Shown: positions 24,654-33,369, numbered from the stretch's first letter. The stretch: DNA of 64,000 nt from an uncultured Bacillota bacterium (GCA_946537295.1 CAMNFQ010000002.1:1-64000), one strand, 5' to 3'. Program-made: numbers and translations. The notes: a model not told the origin generated them from the sequence alone.

Positions 24654-26414
24654 ATGAATGACGAACTCGAAAAGCTGAAAGGTGACCATAAGTTACCCTT
24701 AAGTGTGATCATCAGAAGGACACTTAAGTATGTCAGTTCAGAGAAGTCAGGTTTTATCCTGTCGCTGTTTTTGCTTATCCTGAATGTCATTCTTGATTCG
24801 ATCTCACCATTATTCACCAGTTCCATTACAGATGAACTGGTTAAGGATAATATCAATCTGAAACTGGTTCTGACACTGGCAATCCTGTCCTTTGTGATCG
24901 TAGTGATAAATCAGGCTTTCCTGTATATTGAATCAATTATCTTGCAGAAATGTGGACAAAGGATCATCTATCGATTAAGAAAAGAGATCTTCGAACATAT
25001 TGAGAATATGTCATTAAATCAGTTCAACGAGATGCCGGTAGGTTCACTTGTTACCCGTGTAACATCCTATACTGCTTCGATGTCTGATCTGTTTACCGGT
25101 GTCTTAGTCAGGATACTTCGTGATATCACGACCCTGGTTGGTGTCTATGTGATCATGTTTTTCATCTCACCATCATTAGCTATGTCACTATTTGGTGTAG
25201 TTGTGCTGGTGTTCATCATATCGTTTATCTTCTCTAAGACAGTAAGAGAGATCTTTAGAAAAGAAAGAGCTTCTATTTCTGATATCAATACCTTCCTTTC
25301 TGAAAACCTGGCAGGAATGAAACTCACACAGGTCTTCAATCAGGAAGAAACAAAGGATCAGCAGTTCTCTGAGAAGAATGAAACTTTGAGAAAACAGCGT
25401 TTCAATGTCATAAAGGCTTTTGGTATCTATCGTCCACTGATCTCTTTCATCTACACCTGTTCGATTGCCTTATGCTTTGTGCAGGGTGTCAGATTCGGCT
25501 TATCAGCTGGTGAGATAGTGGCCTTCTATCTGTATCTGTCAAAGTTCTTTAATCCGATCCAGAATCTGGCGGATCAGCTCAACGCCTTACAAAAAGCACT
25601 GACTGCTTCAGAAAGGATCTTCAATCTGCTGGATGTCAAACCTGATGTGCTTGATGCCGAAGATGCGATCAGAATCGATCACTTTGAGGGTAAGATCGAA
25701 TTCAAGAACGTCTGGTTTGCCTATAAGGATGATAACTGGATCCTGAAGGATGTCTCCTTTGTGATTGAACCTAAGCAGACCTGTGCCTTTGTCGGTGCAA
25801 CTGGTGCTGGCAAGACCACAATCCTTTCACTGATCGTCAGAAACTATGAAGTCCAGAAAGGCGAGATCCTGATCGATGGTATCAACATCAACAGAATCGA
25901 GATCTCAAGTCTTCGTAAAGCAATCGGTCAGATGTTGCAGGACGTCTTCTTATTCTCAGGTACGATCAAAGAAAATATCACCCTTCATGATGATTCCTTC
26001 ACTAAGGAACAGATTGAAGAAGCATGTGAATATGTCAATGCGGATAGTTTTATCAACAAGCTTCCAAAAGGCATTGATGAACAGATCATTGAAAAAGGTG
26101 AGAATCTCTCGCAAGGTCAAAGACAGCTTCTTTCCTTTGCCCGTACCGTTATTCATAAGCCACAGATCCTGATCTTAGATGAAGCGACCGCAAACATTGA
26201 TACCGAGACAGAAGTTTTGATTCAGAAGTCATTAGAAAAGATGAAGAATATCGGAACAATGCTGGTAGTCGCACATCGTCTTTCAACCATTCAACATGCT
26301 GATCAGATTATTGTCTTACAGAATGGTGAGATCGTTGAAAGCGGAAATCATCAGCAGCTTCTGAAAAAAAGAGGCTATTACTACAAGCTCTATCAGTTAC
26401 AGTTTGATAACTGA
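24654..26414 (+). CDS. ABC exporter half-transporter, canonical-NBD partner (second pair)
   Basis: A 586-residue ABC exporter, partner of the preceding gene. The cytoplasmic coupling region includes HIENMSLNQFNEMPVGSLVTRVTSYTA. The ATPase has Walker A GATGAGKTT, altered signature LSQGQRQL and Walker B ILILDEATANID with catalytic Glu. Together the two form a second complete heterodimeric exporter located behind the MarR operon; whether MarR also controls it depends on read-through at 22848-22873 or on the weak promoter at 22807. A 10-bp terminator ends the unit. Confidence 0.92.
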   Translation: MNDELEKLKGDHKLPLSVIIRRTLKYVSSEKSGFILSLFLLILNVILDSISPLFTSSITDELVKDNINLKLVLTLAILSFVIVVINQAFLYIESIILQKCGQRIIYRLRKEIFEHIENMSLNQFNEMPVGSLVTRVTSYTASMSDLFTGVLVRILRDITTLVGVYVIMFFISPSLAMSLFGVVVLVFIISFIFSKTVREIFRKERASISDINTFLSENLAGMKLTQVFNQEETKDQQFSEKNETLRKQRFNVIKAFGIYRPLISFIYTCSIALCFVQGVRFGLSAGEIVAFYLYLSKFFNPIQNLADQLNALQKALTASERIFNLLDVKPDVLDAEDAIRIDHFEGKIEFKNVWFAYKDDNWILKDVSFVIEPKQTCAFVGATGAGKTTILSLIVRNYEVQKGEILIDGININRIEISSLRKAIGQMLQDVFLFSGTIKENITLHDDSFTKEQIEEACEYVNADSFINKLPKGIDEQIIEKGENLSQGQRQLLSFARTVIHKPQILILDEATANIDTETEVLIQKSLEKMKNIGTMLVVAHRLSTIQHADQIIVLQNGEIVESGNHQQLLKKRGYYYKLYQLQFDN

Positions 26415-26431
26415 TAACATAATTTATAAAT

Positions 26432-26463
26432 GAAAGTGAGGTTAAGTTTCCTCACTTTCTTTT
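26432..26463 (+). terminator. Intrinsic terminator after second exporter pair
   Basis: Stem GAAAGTGAGG/CCTCACTTTC (26432-26441 with 26450-26459), 8-nt loop, then TTTTG. It separates the exporter genes from the TIR-LRR cassette. Confidence 0.88.
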
Positions 26464-26477
26464 GTCTTAAAAGAGAT

Positions 26478-26513
26478 GTTAGTTAACACTTTTATTGAAT
26501 TACGGTTTAAAAT
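26478..26513 (+). promoter_or_regulatory. Candidate promoter of the TIR-LRR cassette with MarR-like half-site
   Basis: TTAACA (26483-26488), 19-bp spacer, TAAAAT (26508-26513), followed within 1-9 nt by AAAGGTGA and ATG 26523, so the leader would be very short. GTTAGTTAACA (26478-26488), overlapping the -35, differs in one base from GTTAGTTTACA in the MarR operator (18433-18443). Shared control is suggested, not shown. Confidence 0.45.
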
Positions 26514-26522
26514 AAAGGTGAA

Positions 26523-28262
26523 ATGAAGTCTTACTCAGGTAATCAGAAACCGTACGTTTACGTCTGTTACAGTAAAGCAGATGATGTAAATGAGTTTTTG
26601 AATGAATTGGATAAAAATAATATAGCTCTGTGCCTTAACGAAGGATATGACAGAAAACAAGAGAAGCAGATTGCTTCATCTTTTGGTGTCCTTCTTTTCA
26701 TATCCAAACAACTGCTTAAAGAAGAACATTTCCGCAAGGTCGTTGATTGTGCAATCAGGAATGGCAAGAATATCCTCAGTGTCTATCTGGAAGATGTCGA
26801 GCTTGATTCCACTTTGAATATGCAACTTAACTCCCAACAAGCTTTATTTGAAAGCAAATATGCCAGCAGAGAAGAATTGCTCAATGAGATGAAAAAGAGT
26901 GTGATCTTTACTGATATGAAGATCACCGAGCAACAAAAGAAGGCTCAGAAAAACAGAGCTCTTACCATGATCATTATTCCAATCGTTGCTGCATTACTGG
27001 TATTTGTTGGTGTCATCTATCCAATGATCCAGGAAAACAAAGCCAAGGCTAAGGCGGAAGCAGATGCTTTGGCTCAGTTTGGTCTTGCCGGATTGAGTCA
27101 AGAAGATCTGGAAAAGATCACTTCGCTTCATATTGTTGGTGATACAGTCTTTCCTGATGCTGATACGATCAATAAAGTAGCTTGTAATTACAGTGATGAT
27201 GGCTCGATCGATTATGAAGTTGAAAGTATCGATGAAGATGGAAACTGGTACTGGAGTTCGGCAGGAAATGTCGCTCCTGGTACGATAGATGATGTTTCTG
27301 TTCTTACAAAGTTGCCTAATCTTGAAAGACTGACAATAGCTGGTGAACAGATAAGAGATATATCGCCACTTTTTGAATTACAGAAGTTAAGAGAACTGGT
27401 TATCGATTGTAATCCGATCGAATCACTATCAGGCATAGAAAACTGCAAGAGTCTCAAAAGGATCGAATTAAGATCAACACTTGTTTCTGATCTTAGCCCA
27501 CTATACTCTATACGTTTTTTAGATGGTATCTGGGCAGGTAATTGTGAAAACATCACCACAATTGATGGTATCGAAAACTCCAACATCGTTGATCTTGAAA
27601 TTTATGGAACAAATATCAGAAATATCGCACATCTTCCAAAACTGAATGATCCATTTAAGCAACAAAGTGGTTTTGGTCTGAATATAACAGGATATGAAGG
27701 TTCATATGAATTTCTGAATGAATTAACCAGATATAACTGGCTGGAAATCAATGCACCTCTAAGTGCGATCTCACCATATCTTAAAAATGCCTGGGCTCAT
27801 TATTTTGGCTTTTATGATGATAACTTACAGTCAATAAGGGAAATGGATGGCATCTTTTCAAATGGTCTTGGTTCTTTGAAGATCAGATCTAGATCGTTGA
27901 ATTCACTTGAAGGTTTCGCTGAAATATTCCGACTTGCCAATACGTTGAGATTAGAATGCTGTGAGCAGTTATCGGATCTGAGTCCTCTGACTTCGAGCAG
28001 AATCGTTTCTTTAGATCTTTGGGACTGTCCAGGTCTCAGAAATCTATCTACTATCTCTTCGAGTAAAATTTCCATCTTACAAATCAGGAGATGTGAAAAC
28101 ATTGAAGATCTTGATTTTGTTCTTAACAGTAACATCAAAGATCTGACGATCGATGAAGATCTGTTGGATTTACTTACCGATGAGATCAAAGAGATGGGCA
28201 TTAAGATAAAGGTCGTCAATGATCAAGGTGAAGTTATCGAATCTTATTCAACCGAAGAATAA
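26523..28262 (+). CDS. TIR-like / transmembrane / leucine-rich-repeat protein (cassette gene 1)
   Basis: A 579-residue protein in three parts. Residues ~10-130 form a TIR/SEFIR-like domain (PYVYVCYSKADDVNEFLNEL; GVLLFISKQLL; FRKVVDCAIRNGKNILSVYLED). A single helix spans about 146-168, preceded by QKKAQKNR, which favours a cytosolic N-terminus. The rest carries a short linker (LAGLSQEDLEKITSLHIVGD) and about a dozen internalin-like LRRs from ~262 (LPNLERLTIAGEQIRDISPL and on). At the position of the NADase Glu the residue is Val73, so catalysis looks lost. It probably senses something outside through the LRRs and signals through TIR contacts (inference). Its stop overlaps the next start (TAATG). 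Confidence 0.82.
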   Translation: MKSYSGNQKPYVYVCYSKADDVNEFLNELDKNNIALCLNEGYDRKQEKQIASSFGVLLFISKQLLKEEHFRKVVDCAIRNGKNILSVYLEDVELDSTLNMQLNSQQALFESKYASREELLNEMKKSVIFTDMKITEQQKKAQKNRALTMIIIPIVAALLVFVGVIYPMIQENKAKAKAEADALAQFGLAGLSQEDLEKITSLHIVGDTVFPDADTINKVACNYSDDGSIDYEVESIDEDGNWYWSSAGNVAPGTIDDVSVLTKLPNLERLTIAGEQIRDISPLFELQKLRELVIDCNPIESLSGIENCKSLKRIELRSTLVSDLSPLYSIRFLDGIWAGNCENITTIDGIENSNIVDLEIYGTNIRNIAHLPKLNDPFKQQSGFGLNITGYEGSYEFLNELTRYNWLEINAPLSAISPYLKNAWAHYFGFYDDNLQSIREMDGIFSNGLGSLKIRSRSLNSLEGFAEIFRLANTLRLECCEQLSDLSPLTSSRIVSLDLWDCPGLRNLSTISSSKISILQIRRCENIEDLDFVLNSNIKDLTIDEDLLDLLTDEIKEMGIKIKVVNDQGEVIESYSTEE

Positions 28263-29122
28263 TGAAACATTTTAAATATATATCATATGGCGGACCTGAA
28301 GATTTTATCTTCATACGTTGTCATCTGAACGATTATAATAAATCGTTAAAACTCGCCGAAAGACTTGCTGATGAAAAGATCAGAGTCTTTTTTGATTGTG
28401 CTGATTTCAAGGATGAACATCGTCCTGATGAAGTTGCCGGTGGCATTCTCAATGCGAAGCTGTGCGTCTTTTATCTATCAAAACAAGCGCTTGAAGATCT
28501 TGATTTTCGTAATAGTATCAACTTTGCCCTAGGCAAGAGGATGAAGGTAGTATGTCTCAGAGAAGATGAAAAGGAAATGGGACACGGCATGGATATGCAG
28601 CTGGCTAATATCAGAATGTTTAAAGATACTGATGCACTCTATGATCATATCATCAATAATGATGAATATTACAGTTGTCGTGGTGAAGGACAGATTCTTG
28701 ATCAAAGAGGAGATAAGGGAAAAGTGCTTGCCCTGATCATGAGTGCTCTGGCGATCATCCTTGCCTTGGGTCTGTTTATTATTATCAATAACAGAATCAG
28801 ATATTATCGTTCAGCAGAATATCTTCTAGGAAGAATAGGTGATAGTGAATATCTGGACTTTACCTCTTTCAGACAGGATGATCTTGTCTATCTTAAAGAT
28901 AAGAAGATCAGTTTCCTTTATTGTGCTGATATGGATCTGAATGCATCTGATTTAATTCAGGAACTTAAGATAGATAAGATCGATATCAGTGGCAATGTTG
29001 ATATTGATGTAAGTGGTTTATGTAAAAATCCAAATCTGAAAGAAGTAATTCTTTCTCAAGACATGCTTAGTCAGGCAAGACAACTTAGTGAAGCAGGAAA
29101 GATAGTGGAGATCAGCAGATAA
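28262..29122 (+). CDS. TIR-like / transmembrane protein with short LRR tail (cassette gene 2)
   Basis: A 286-residue paralogue of its neighbours. Residues ~5-135 are TIR-like (SLKLAERLADEKIRVFFDCADF; AKLCVFYLSKQALEDLDFRNSINFALGKRMKVVCL), a helix lies at about 155-176, and the tail has one or two LRR-like turns (IDKIDISGNVDIDVSGLCKNPNLKEVIL). The residue matching the catalytic Glu is Ser85. Topology is less clear than in the other two: the RIRYYR run after the helix argues against the C-terminus being outside. Start and stop are coupled to both neighbours. It may be a regulatory or scaffold subunit of a three-protein receptor (inference). Confidence 0.75.
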   Translation: MKHFKYISYGGPEDFIFIRCHLNDYNKSLKLAERLADEKIRVFFDCADFKDEHRPDEVAGGILNAKLCVFYLSKQALEDLDFRNSINFALGKRMKVVCLREDEKEMGHGMDMQLANIRMFKDTDALYDHIINNDEYYSCRGEGQILDQRGDKGKVLALIMSALAIILALGLFIIINNRIRYYRSAEYLLGRIGDSEYLDFTSFRQDDLVYLKDKKISFLYCADMDLNASDLIQELKIDKIDISGNVDIDVSGLCKNPNLKEVILSQDMLSQARQLSEAGKIVEISR

Positions 29123-29123
29123 G

Positions 29124-30089
29124 ATGAACAGGACACCGGCTTATGAAGGCAAAAACAACTATCTGTTTGTAAGCTATGCTCATAAAGATTCTGAGCAGGT
29201 TTTGCCTATGATCAGAAGGATGTATGAAGAGAAATACCGGGTCTGGTATGATCAGGGGATCGTTCCCGGTAGTGAATGGCCACACAATATTGAAGTACAT
29301 CTGAAAGGATGTTCAACGGTATTGACCTTTACCTCAAAAAATTCCCTGGCTTCTCCAAACTGTGAAAACGAAGTAGTCAATGCGATCAGAAACAAGAAGA
29401 AGATCATCCAGTATTCCTTAGATGGCTCTGTTCATCCACTTTTAGGAAGTGATGTTGTAGATACGCCAGATGAGCTGATAAACAGACTCAGCGATGATTT
29501 GATAGGTGATGGAACCGGTTATGAGATAAAACAATCAAATAAGAGAAGACTGTCTTTCTGGAATGTATTGCTTGGTTTTTCCTTTATACTGATCATTGCT
29601 CTGATTGGGGCTATCTATGGCTTTGAGCAGGGCTATTTTGATAAATATCTGCCTAGTAGAGATACATCTGAAGAAGAAATCATTACCGTAAAACCTGAGG
29701 AAAAAGTTGAAATCGATAATGATATTTTTGCTCAGGCAATCCTTGCTCAGCTAAGCGAGGAAGATCTGTTTCGGGAAATAGAAATCACAGATGATGATCG
29801 GATTGTGTTATGCGATGCCTTGAATTTAGATAAGAATAAGAAACTGACATATTATGATCTTACAAAAATAGCAGATCAGGATGTGATGATAAGTGATTGT
29901 TCTGAGAAGTGTCTAAGTCTTCTTAAATATCTTCCACAATTAAGAAGACTTCAGATCGATTCAACAAATATCGATTCTCTGGAAGCATTAAATGAATGCG
30001 CAAAACTTGAAGAAGTTACCATCAGTGAAAGAAGCTTTCCAATAAAAATAGAAAGTGAAAGAAGATTCAAAATAATATACACAAAATAA
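29124..30089 (+). CDS. TIR domain / transmembrane / LRR-like protein with intact catalytic Glu (cassette gene 3)
   Basis: A 321-residue protein with the clearest TIR domain of the three (residues ~12-130): NYLFVSYAHKDSEQVL, the BB-loop region RVWYDQGIVPGSEWP, and SLASPNCENEVVNAI, where Glu83 aligns with the catalytic Glu of NADase TIRs such as SARM1. A helix at about 145-166 follows SNKRRLSFW, so the N-terminus should be inside. The outer tail starts LAQLSEEDLFREIEI, like gene 1 (LAGLSQEDLEKITSL), and ends with two LRRs (LPQLRRLQIDSTNIDSLEAL). It is the likely enzymatic or canonical signalling member. A bidirectional terminator follows. Confidence 0.85.
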   Translation: MNRTPAYEGKNNYLFVSYAHKDSEQVLPMIRRMYEEKYRVWYDQGIVPGSEWPHNIEVHLKGCSTVLTFTSKNSLASPNCENEVVNAIRNKKKIIQYSLDGSVHPLLGSDVVDTPDELINRLSDDLIGDGTGYEIKQSNKRRLSFWNVLLGFSFILIIALIGAIYGFEQGYFDKYLPSRDTSEEEIITVKPEEKVEIDNDIFAQAILAQLSEEDLFREIEITDDDRIVLCDALNLDKNKKLTYYDLTKIADQDVMISDCSEKCLSLLKYLPQLRRLQIDSTNIDSLEALNECAKLEEVTISERSFPIKIESERRFKIIYTK

Positions 30090-30111
30090 AAAGCTCAAAT
30101 TTGAGCTTTTT
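30088..30111. terminator. Bidirectional terminator, TIR cassette / cyclophilin
   Basis: A perfect 24-nt palindrome with arms AAAAAGCTCAAA and TTTGAGCTTTTT (30088-30111), between convergent genes and touching both stop codons. Confidence 0.88.
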
Positions 30112-30592
30112 AGATGATTTCAATAGTTTTGATCTTCTGTTCAGTAAGCGGCTTATCTCTGAAATCGGTCTTGGTTTCAGCGATCTCATCGACAACTTCG
30201 ATACCGCTTGTTATCTTACCGAAAGCAGCATATTGTCCATCAAGATGAGGTGAATCTTTATGCATGATGAAGAATTGTGATGAAGCAGAGTTAGGATCCA
30301 TAGCTCTGGCCATTGATAAGACACCTCTGGTATGTTTCAGTTCGTTGATAACACCATTGGAAAGGAATTCACCTTTGATCTTGTTGCTTGAGCCACCCAT
30401 ACCTGTACCGGTTGGATCACCACCCTGGATCATGAAACCTCTGATAACGCGATGAAAGATCAGCCCGTCATAGAATTTTTCTTTGACAAGATTTACAAAA
30501 TTCTCAACTGTGATAGGGGCTACATCAGGATAGAGTTCAGCTTCCATCTGCTTGCCGTTGTCCATTGTAATTCTGATTTTGATATTTTCCAT
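30110..30592 (-). CDS. Cyclophilin-type peptidyl-prolyl isomerase
   Basis: A 160-residue cytosolic cyclophilin that speeds cis-trans isomerisation of X-Pro bonds. Family marks are visible in order: VNLVKEKFYDGLIFHRVIRGFMIQGGDP (catalytic Arg in FHRV), ELKHTRGVLSMARAMDPNSASSQFFI, and LDGQYAAFGKITSGIEVVDEI. The frame extends to ATG 30613, but GAGG 6 nt ahead of ATG 30592 gives the better start (MENIKIRITMDNGK). No signal peptide. Its promoter region abuts that of gdhA on the other strand. Confidence 0.93.
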   Translation of the reverse strand: MENIKIRITMDNGKQMEAELYPDVAPITVENFVNLVKEKFYDGLIFHRVIRGFMIQGGDPTGTGMGGSSNKIKGEFLSNGVINELKHTRGVLSMARAMDPNSASSQFFIMHKDSPHLDGQYAAFGKITSGIEVVDEIAETKTDFRDKPLTEQKIKTIEII

Positions 30593-30658
30593 AATTAACC
30601 TCGTTAACACCATTCTAGCATTTTGAGATATAATTTAAACATAATTTTGGAGGGTAGT

Positions 30659-32008
30659 ATGAACGAATATGTTAGTAGCGTCATCTCTTATGTAAAAGAG
30701 AAATATGCCCATCAGCCTGAATTTGTTCAGACGGTTGAAGAGGTATTGACTTCAGTCTCTCCAGTGATCGATGCTCATCCTGAATATGTCAAGGCAGATC
30801 TATTGAAGAGAATGGTGGAACCAGAGAGATTTTTCAGATTCAGAGTAGTTTGGACAGATGACAACAACAACGTCAAGGTAAATATTGGATACAGATGTCA
30901 GTTCAATGGTGCCATTGGACCTTACAAGGGTGGACTTCGCTTTAAAAACAATGTTAATGAAAGTATCATGAAGTTTCTGGGCTTTGAACAGATCTTCAAG
31001 AATTCGCTGACCGGTTTACCAATCGGTGGAGCTAAGGGTGGCTCAGATTTTGATCCGGCAGGTAAATCAGATGCGGAGATCATGAGATTCTGTCAAAGTT
31101 TCATGACCGCTTTATATCGCTATATCGGACCGGATATCGATGTACCAGCCGGTGATATCGGTGTTGGTTCTCGAGAGATCGGTTATCTTTATGGCCAGTA
31201 CAGAAGACTTAAAGGTGTCTTTGAAAATGGTGTTCTTACCGGTAAAGGATTGAGCTATGGCGGATCACTGATCAGACCGGAAGCTACAGGCTATGGAGCA
31301 GTCTATTACCTGCAGAGAGTTCTGGAACATGAAAATGATACATTGGAAGGCAAGAAGATTGCTGTATCAGGATATGGAAATGTTTCCTGGGGTATCATGA
31401 AAAAGGCAGCTCAGCTTGGTGCCAAAGTAACATACATGTCAGGCTCAGCCGGTTATATCCATGATGAAGAAGGCATCAATACCGATGAGAAACTTGATTT
31501 CATTCTGAAACTCAGAGAAAGCAACTCCAAGAATCTTAAATCATATGCCGATAAATTCAATTGTGAATTTGTACCAAACGCAAAATTCTGGGGCATAAAG
31601 GATGTTGATATCTATATGCCTGCCGCTACACAAAATGAAGTCGACATGGCTGAAGCAGAAAAGATTGTAGCATCAGGTGTGAAATACTATCTGGAAGTAT
31701 CCAATATGCCTACAACAAATGAGGCTATTGCATATCTGAGAAGTAATGGTATTATCGTTGCACCATCAAAGGCTGTCAATGCCGGAGGTGTTGGTGTTTC
31801 AGCCTTAGAAATGGCACAGAACTCAGAAAGACTGATCTGGACAGCAGAAGAAGTAGAAGCTAGGCTGAAACGGATGATGTATGACATCTATGATAAATCA
31901 GTTGCTGCAGCGAAAGAATATGGTCTGGGTTATGATCTGATCGCCGGTGCCAATATTGCCGGATTCAAGAAAGTTGCACAGGCTATGCTGGAACAGGGAT
32001 TATTCTAA
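30659..32008 (+). CDS. gdhA: NADP-specific glutamate dehydrogenase
   Basis: A 449-residue hexameric-type glutamate dehydrogenase making glutamate from 2-oxoglutarate and ammonia. Marks: GYRCQFNGAIGPYKGGLRF, SLTGLPIGGAKGGSDFDPAGKSD with the catalytic Lys, VPAGDIGVGSREIGYLYGQY, the dinucleotide fold AVSGYGNVSWGIMKKA, and APSKAVNAGGVGVSALEM. Its length and end match the NADP biosynthetic enzyme of enteric bacteria and clostridia. TTGGAGGG precedes ATG 30659, fixing the start over the frame opening at 30623. TATAAT at 30629-30634 is a likely -10. Terminator follows. Confidence 0.95.
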   Translation: MNEYVSSVISYVKEKYAHQPEFVQTVEEVLTSVSPVIDAHPEYVKADLLKRMVEPERFFRFRVVWTDDNNNVKVNIGYRCQFNGAIGPYKGGLRFKNNVNESIMKFLGFEQIFKNSLTGLPIGGAKGGSDFDPAGKSDAEIMRFCQSFMTALYRYIGPDIDVPAGDIGVGSREIGYLYGQYRRLKGVFENGVLTGKGLSYGGSLIRPEATGYGAVYYLQRVLEHENDTLEGKKIAVSGYGNVSWGIMKKAAQLGAKVTYMSGSAGYIHDEEGINTDEKLDFILKLRESNSKNLKSYADKFNCEFVPNAKFWGIKDVDIYMPAATQNEVDMAEAEKIVASGVKYYLEVSNMPTTNEAIAYLRSNGIIVAPSKAVNAGGVGVSALEMAQNSERLIWTAEEVEARLKRMMYDIYDKSVAAAKEYGLGYDLIAGANIAGFKKVAQAMLEQGLF

Positions 32009-32019
32009 AAACAATGAAG

Positions 32020-32043
32020 ACAGCAGAAAGATCTGCTGTTTTT
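32020..32043 (+). terminator. Intrinsic terminator after gdhA
   Basis: Stem ACAGCAGA/TCTGCTGT (32020-32027 with 32032-32039), loop AAGA, followed by TTTT. Confidence 0.85.
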
Positions 32044-32093
32044 ATATGGAAATAATATCTTATAATGAAAACAGGTATTTAAAGGGGATCGTT

Positions 32094-33332
32094 ATGAATA
32101 GAAAGATTATAATACTCGTATTACTTTTATTATTTGTCTTAAGTGCCTGTGGCAAGAAAGAAGAAAAAGTAAACAGCAATGCAGAAACACTGAAACTTAA
32201 CAGTATCTTTAAACCGAAAGGTGATCTTGCGAATATCAAGATGCAGGATACTTCGGAATTAAGTGAAGAACAGGTTGCGGAAGTAAACAGAGCTATGAGA
32301 GCCTATTCGCCTGGTTCAAATACACCTCTGATCAATAATGCTGAGAATTTCTATTATTATTCAAGACTTGAAGGAGAAGCCAAAGACATCTATGATGCTT
32401 TGATCCTGCTGGTAGAGGATCCAGTTGATCCAAATAATATCGTCATGTATTCAACTGCAAGTGATGTAAATTCTGATGAATTCAATCAGACACTTCGTCT
32501 GGCTTACTATTCAATGTTGTATGATCATCCGGAACTTTTCTGGCTGTATAACGATATCGATGCTTCGATCATGATCGGTGCTGCCAAGAATCGTTCAGCT
32601 GATGGTTATCTTGATGTCTATTTCTATTTTGAAGAACCATATACCGATTTCAGAAAGAATGTTGAGACCTTCAACAAGGCTGCTGAAGATTTCCTCAAAG
32701 ATATTGATCTGAATGCAAGCGAAGCTGAGATAGCTTTAGCGATCCATGATAAACTGATTAATTCAGTAAGATATGATCAGGAAGTATTAAACAATGATAT
32801 CTATGCTGATTATGCTCATACCGCCTATGGTGCTTTAGTTGCTAACAGCAGAGGCGAAGCAAATACGGCAGTATGTGATGGCTATTCTCTGGCTTATGAA
32901 TATCTGCTGCAGCAGGCAGGACTTGAAGCAGCCGTGATTATTGGTAATGCAGGAAATACTGCAAGTGATGCCGGAGGCCATGCCTGGAGTATTGTCAAGA
33001 TCGATGGTGAGTGGCATGAAGTAGATTCCTGCTGGGATGACTTTGGAACACTCGATGAACAGCTGGAAGACTATAAGAATGAAGATTTCTATTCCTACTA
33101 TATGGAAGCACTTAATGATAAAGACTATCGTAACACTCTGGAACACTATCTCTATATGGTATCAACCGATACGATTTCCAAATATGTTCCTGGTGAAGAA
33201 TATACCTATTATTCAAAAGATGGTGCCTACAAGTATTCATTAGTTGATGAAGGAGTGCATATCAGAGCTTCTGAGGTATCTGATTGGGTACCGGTAAATG
33301 AGCTGATCGAACTGGCACCGGTAGCAGAATAA
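32094..33332 (+). CDS. Transglutaminase-like lipoprotein
   Basis: A 412-residue exported lipoprotein. Signal peptide with lipobox LSAC (Cys19) after a Leu/Val-rich core. The C-terminal half is a transglutaminase-like domain: Cys261 in NTAVCDGYSLAYEYLL, His296 in GGHAWSIVKIDGEWHEV and Asp311 form the expected triad. Such domains in bacteria are mostly proteases or peptide-processing enzymes at the cell surface; the substrate is unknown. The frame opens far upstream inside gdhA (31947), but AAAGGGGATC before ATG 32094 and the signal peptide fix the start. TATAAT at 32061-32066 is the probable -10. Next to another lipoprotein protease gene. Confidence 0.88.
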   Translation: MNRKIIILVLLLLFVLSACGKKEEKVNSNAETLKLNSIFKPKGDLANIKMQDTSELSEEQVAEVNRAMRAYSPGSNTPLINNAENFYYYSRLEGEAKDIYDALILLVEDPVDPNNIVMYSTASDVNSDEFNQTLRLAYYSMLYDHPELFWLYNDIDASIMIGAAKNRSADGYLDVYFYFEEPYTDFRKNVETFNKAAEDFLKDIDLNASEAEIALAIHDKLINSVRYDQEVLNNDIYADYAHTAYGALVANSRGEANTAVCDGYSLAYEYLLQQAGLEAAVIIGNAGNTASDAGGHAWSIVKIDGEWHEVDSCWDDFGTLDEQLEDYKNEDFYSYYMEALNDKDYRNTLEHYLYMVSTDTISKYVPGEEYTYYSKDGAYKYSLVDEGVHIRASEVSDWVPVNELIELAPVAE

Positions 33333-33341
33333 ACAAAACAG

Positions 33342-33364
33342 ACCGGAGTGATTCCGGTTTTTTG
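33342..33364 (+). terminator. Intrinsic terminator after transglutaminase-like gene
   Basis: Stem ACCGGA/TCCGGT (33342-33347 with 33353-33358), loop GTGAT, then a T-run ending only 7 nt before the next ATG. Confidence 0.82.
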
Positions 33365-33369
33365 GATTT

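Noticed and set aside
18472-26414. Bacteriocin or lantibiotic export and immunity locus
   Set aside because: No precursor peptide, modification enzyme or peptidase C39 domain occurs beside the ABC genes.
26523-29122. Cassette genes 1 and 2 as decayed pseudogenes because the TIR Glu is missing
   Set aside because: Frames are intact and long, start/stop coupling is kept, and membrane helix and LRRs are preserved, so loss of the Glu looks like specialisation rather than decay.
31947-32093. Upstream extension of the transglutaminase-like gene into gdhA
   Set aside because: It would run through the gdhA terminator and bury the signal peptide; ATG 32094 has a strong ribosome site and lipoprotein signal.
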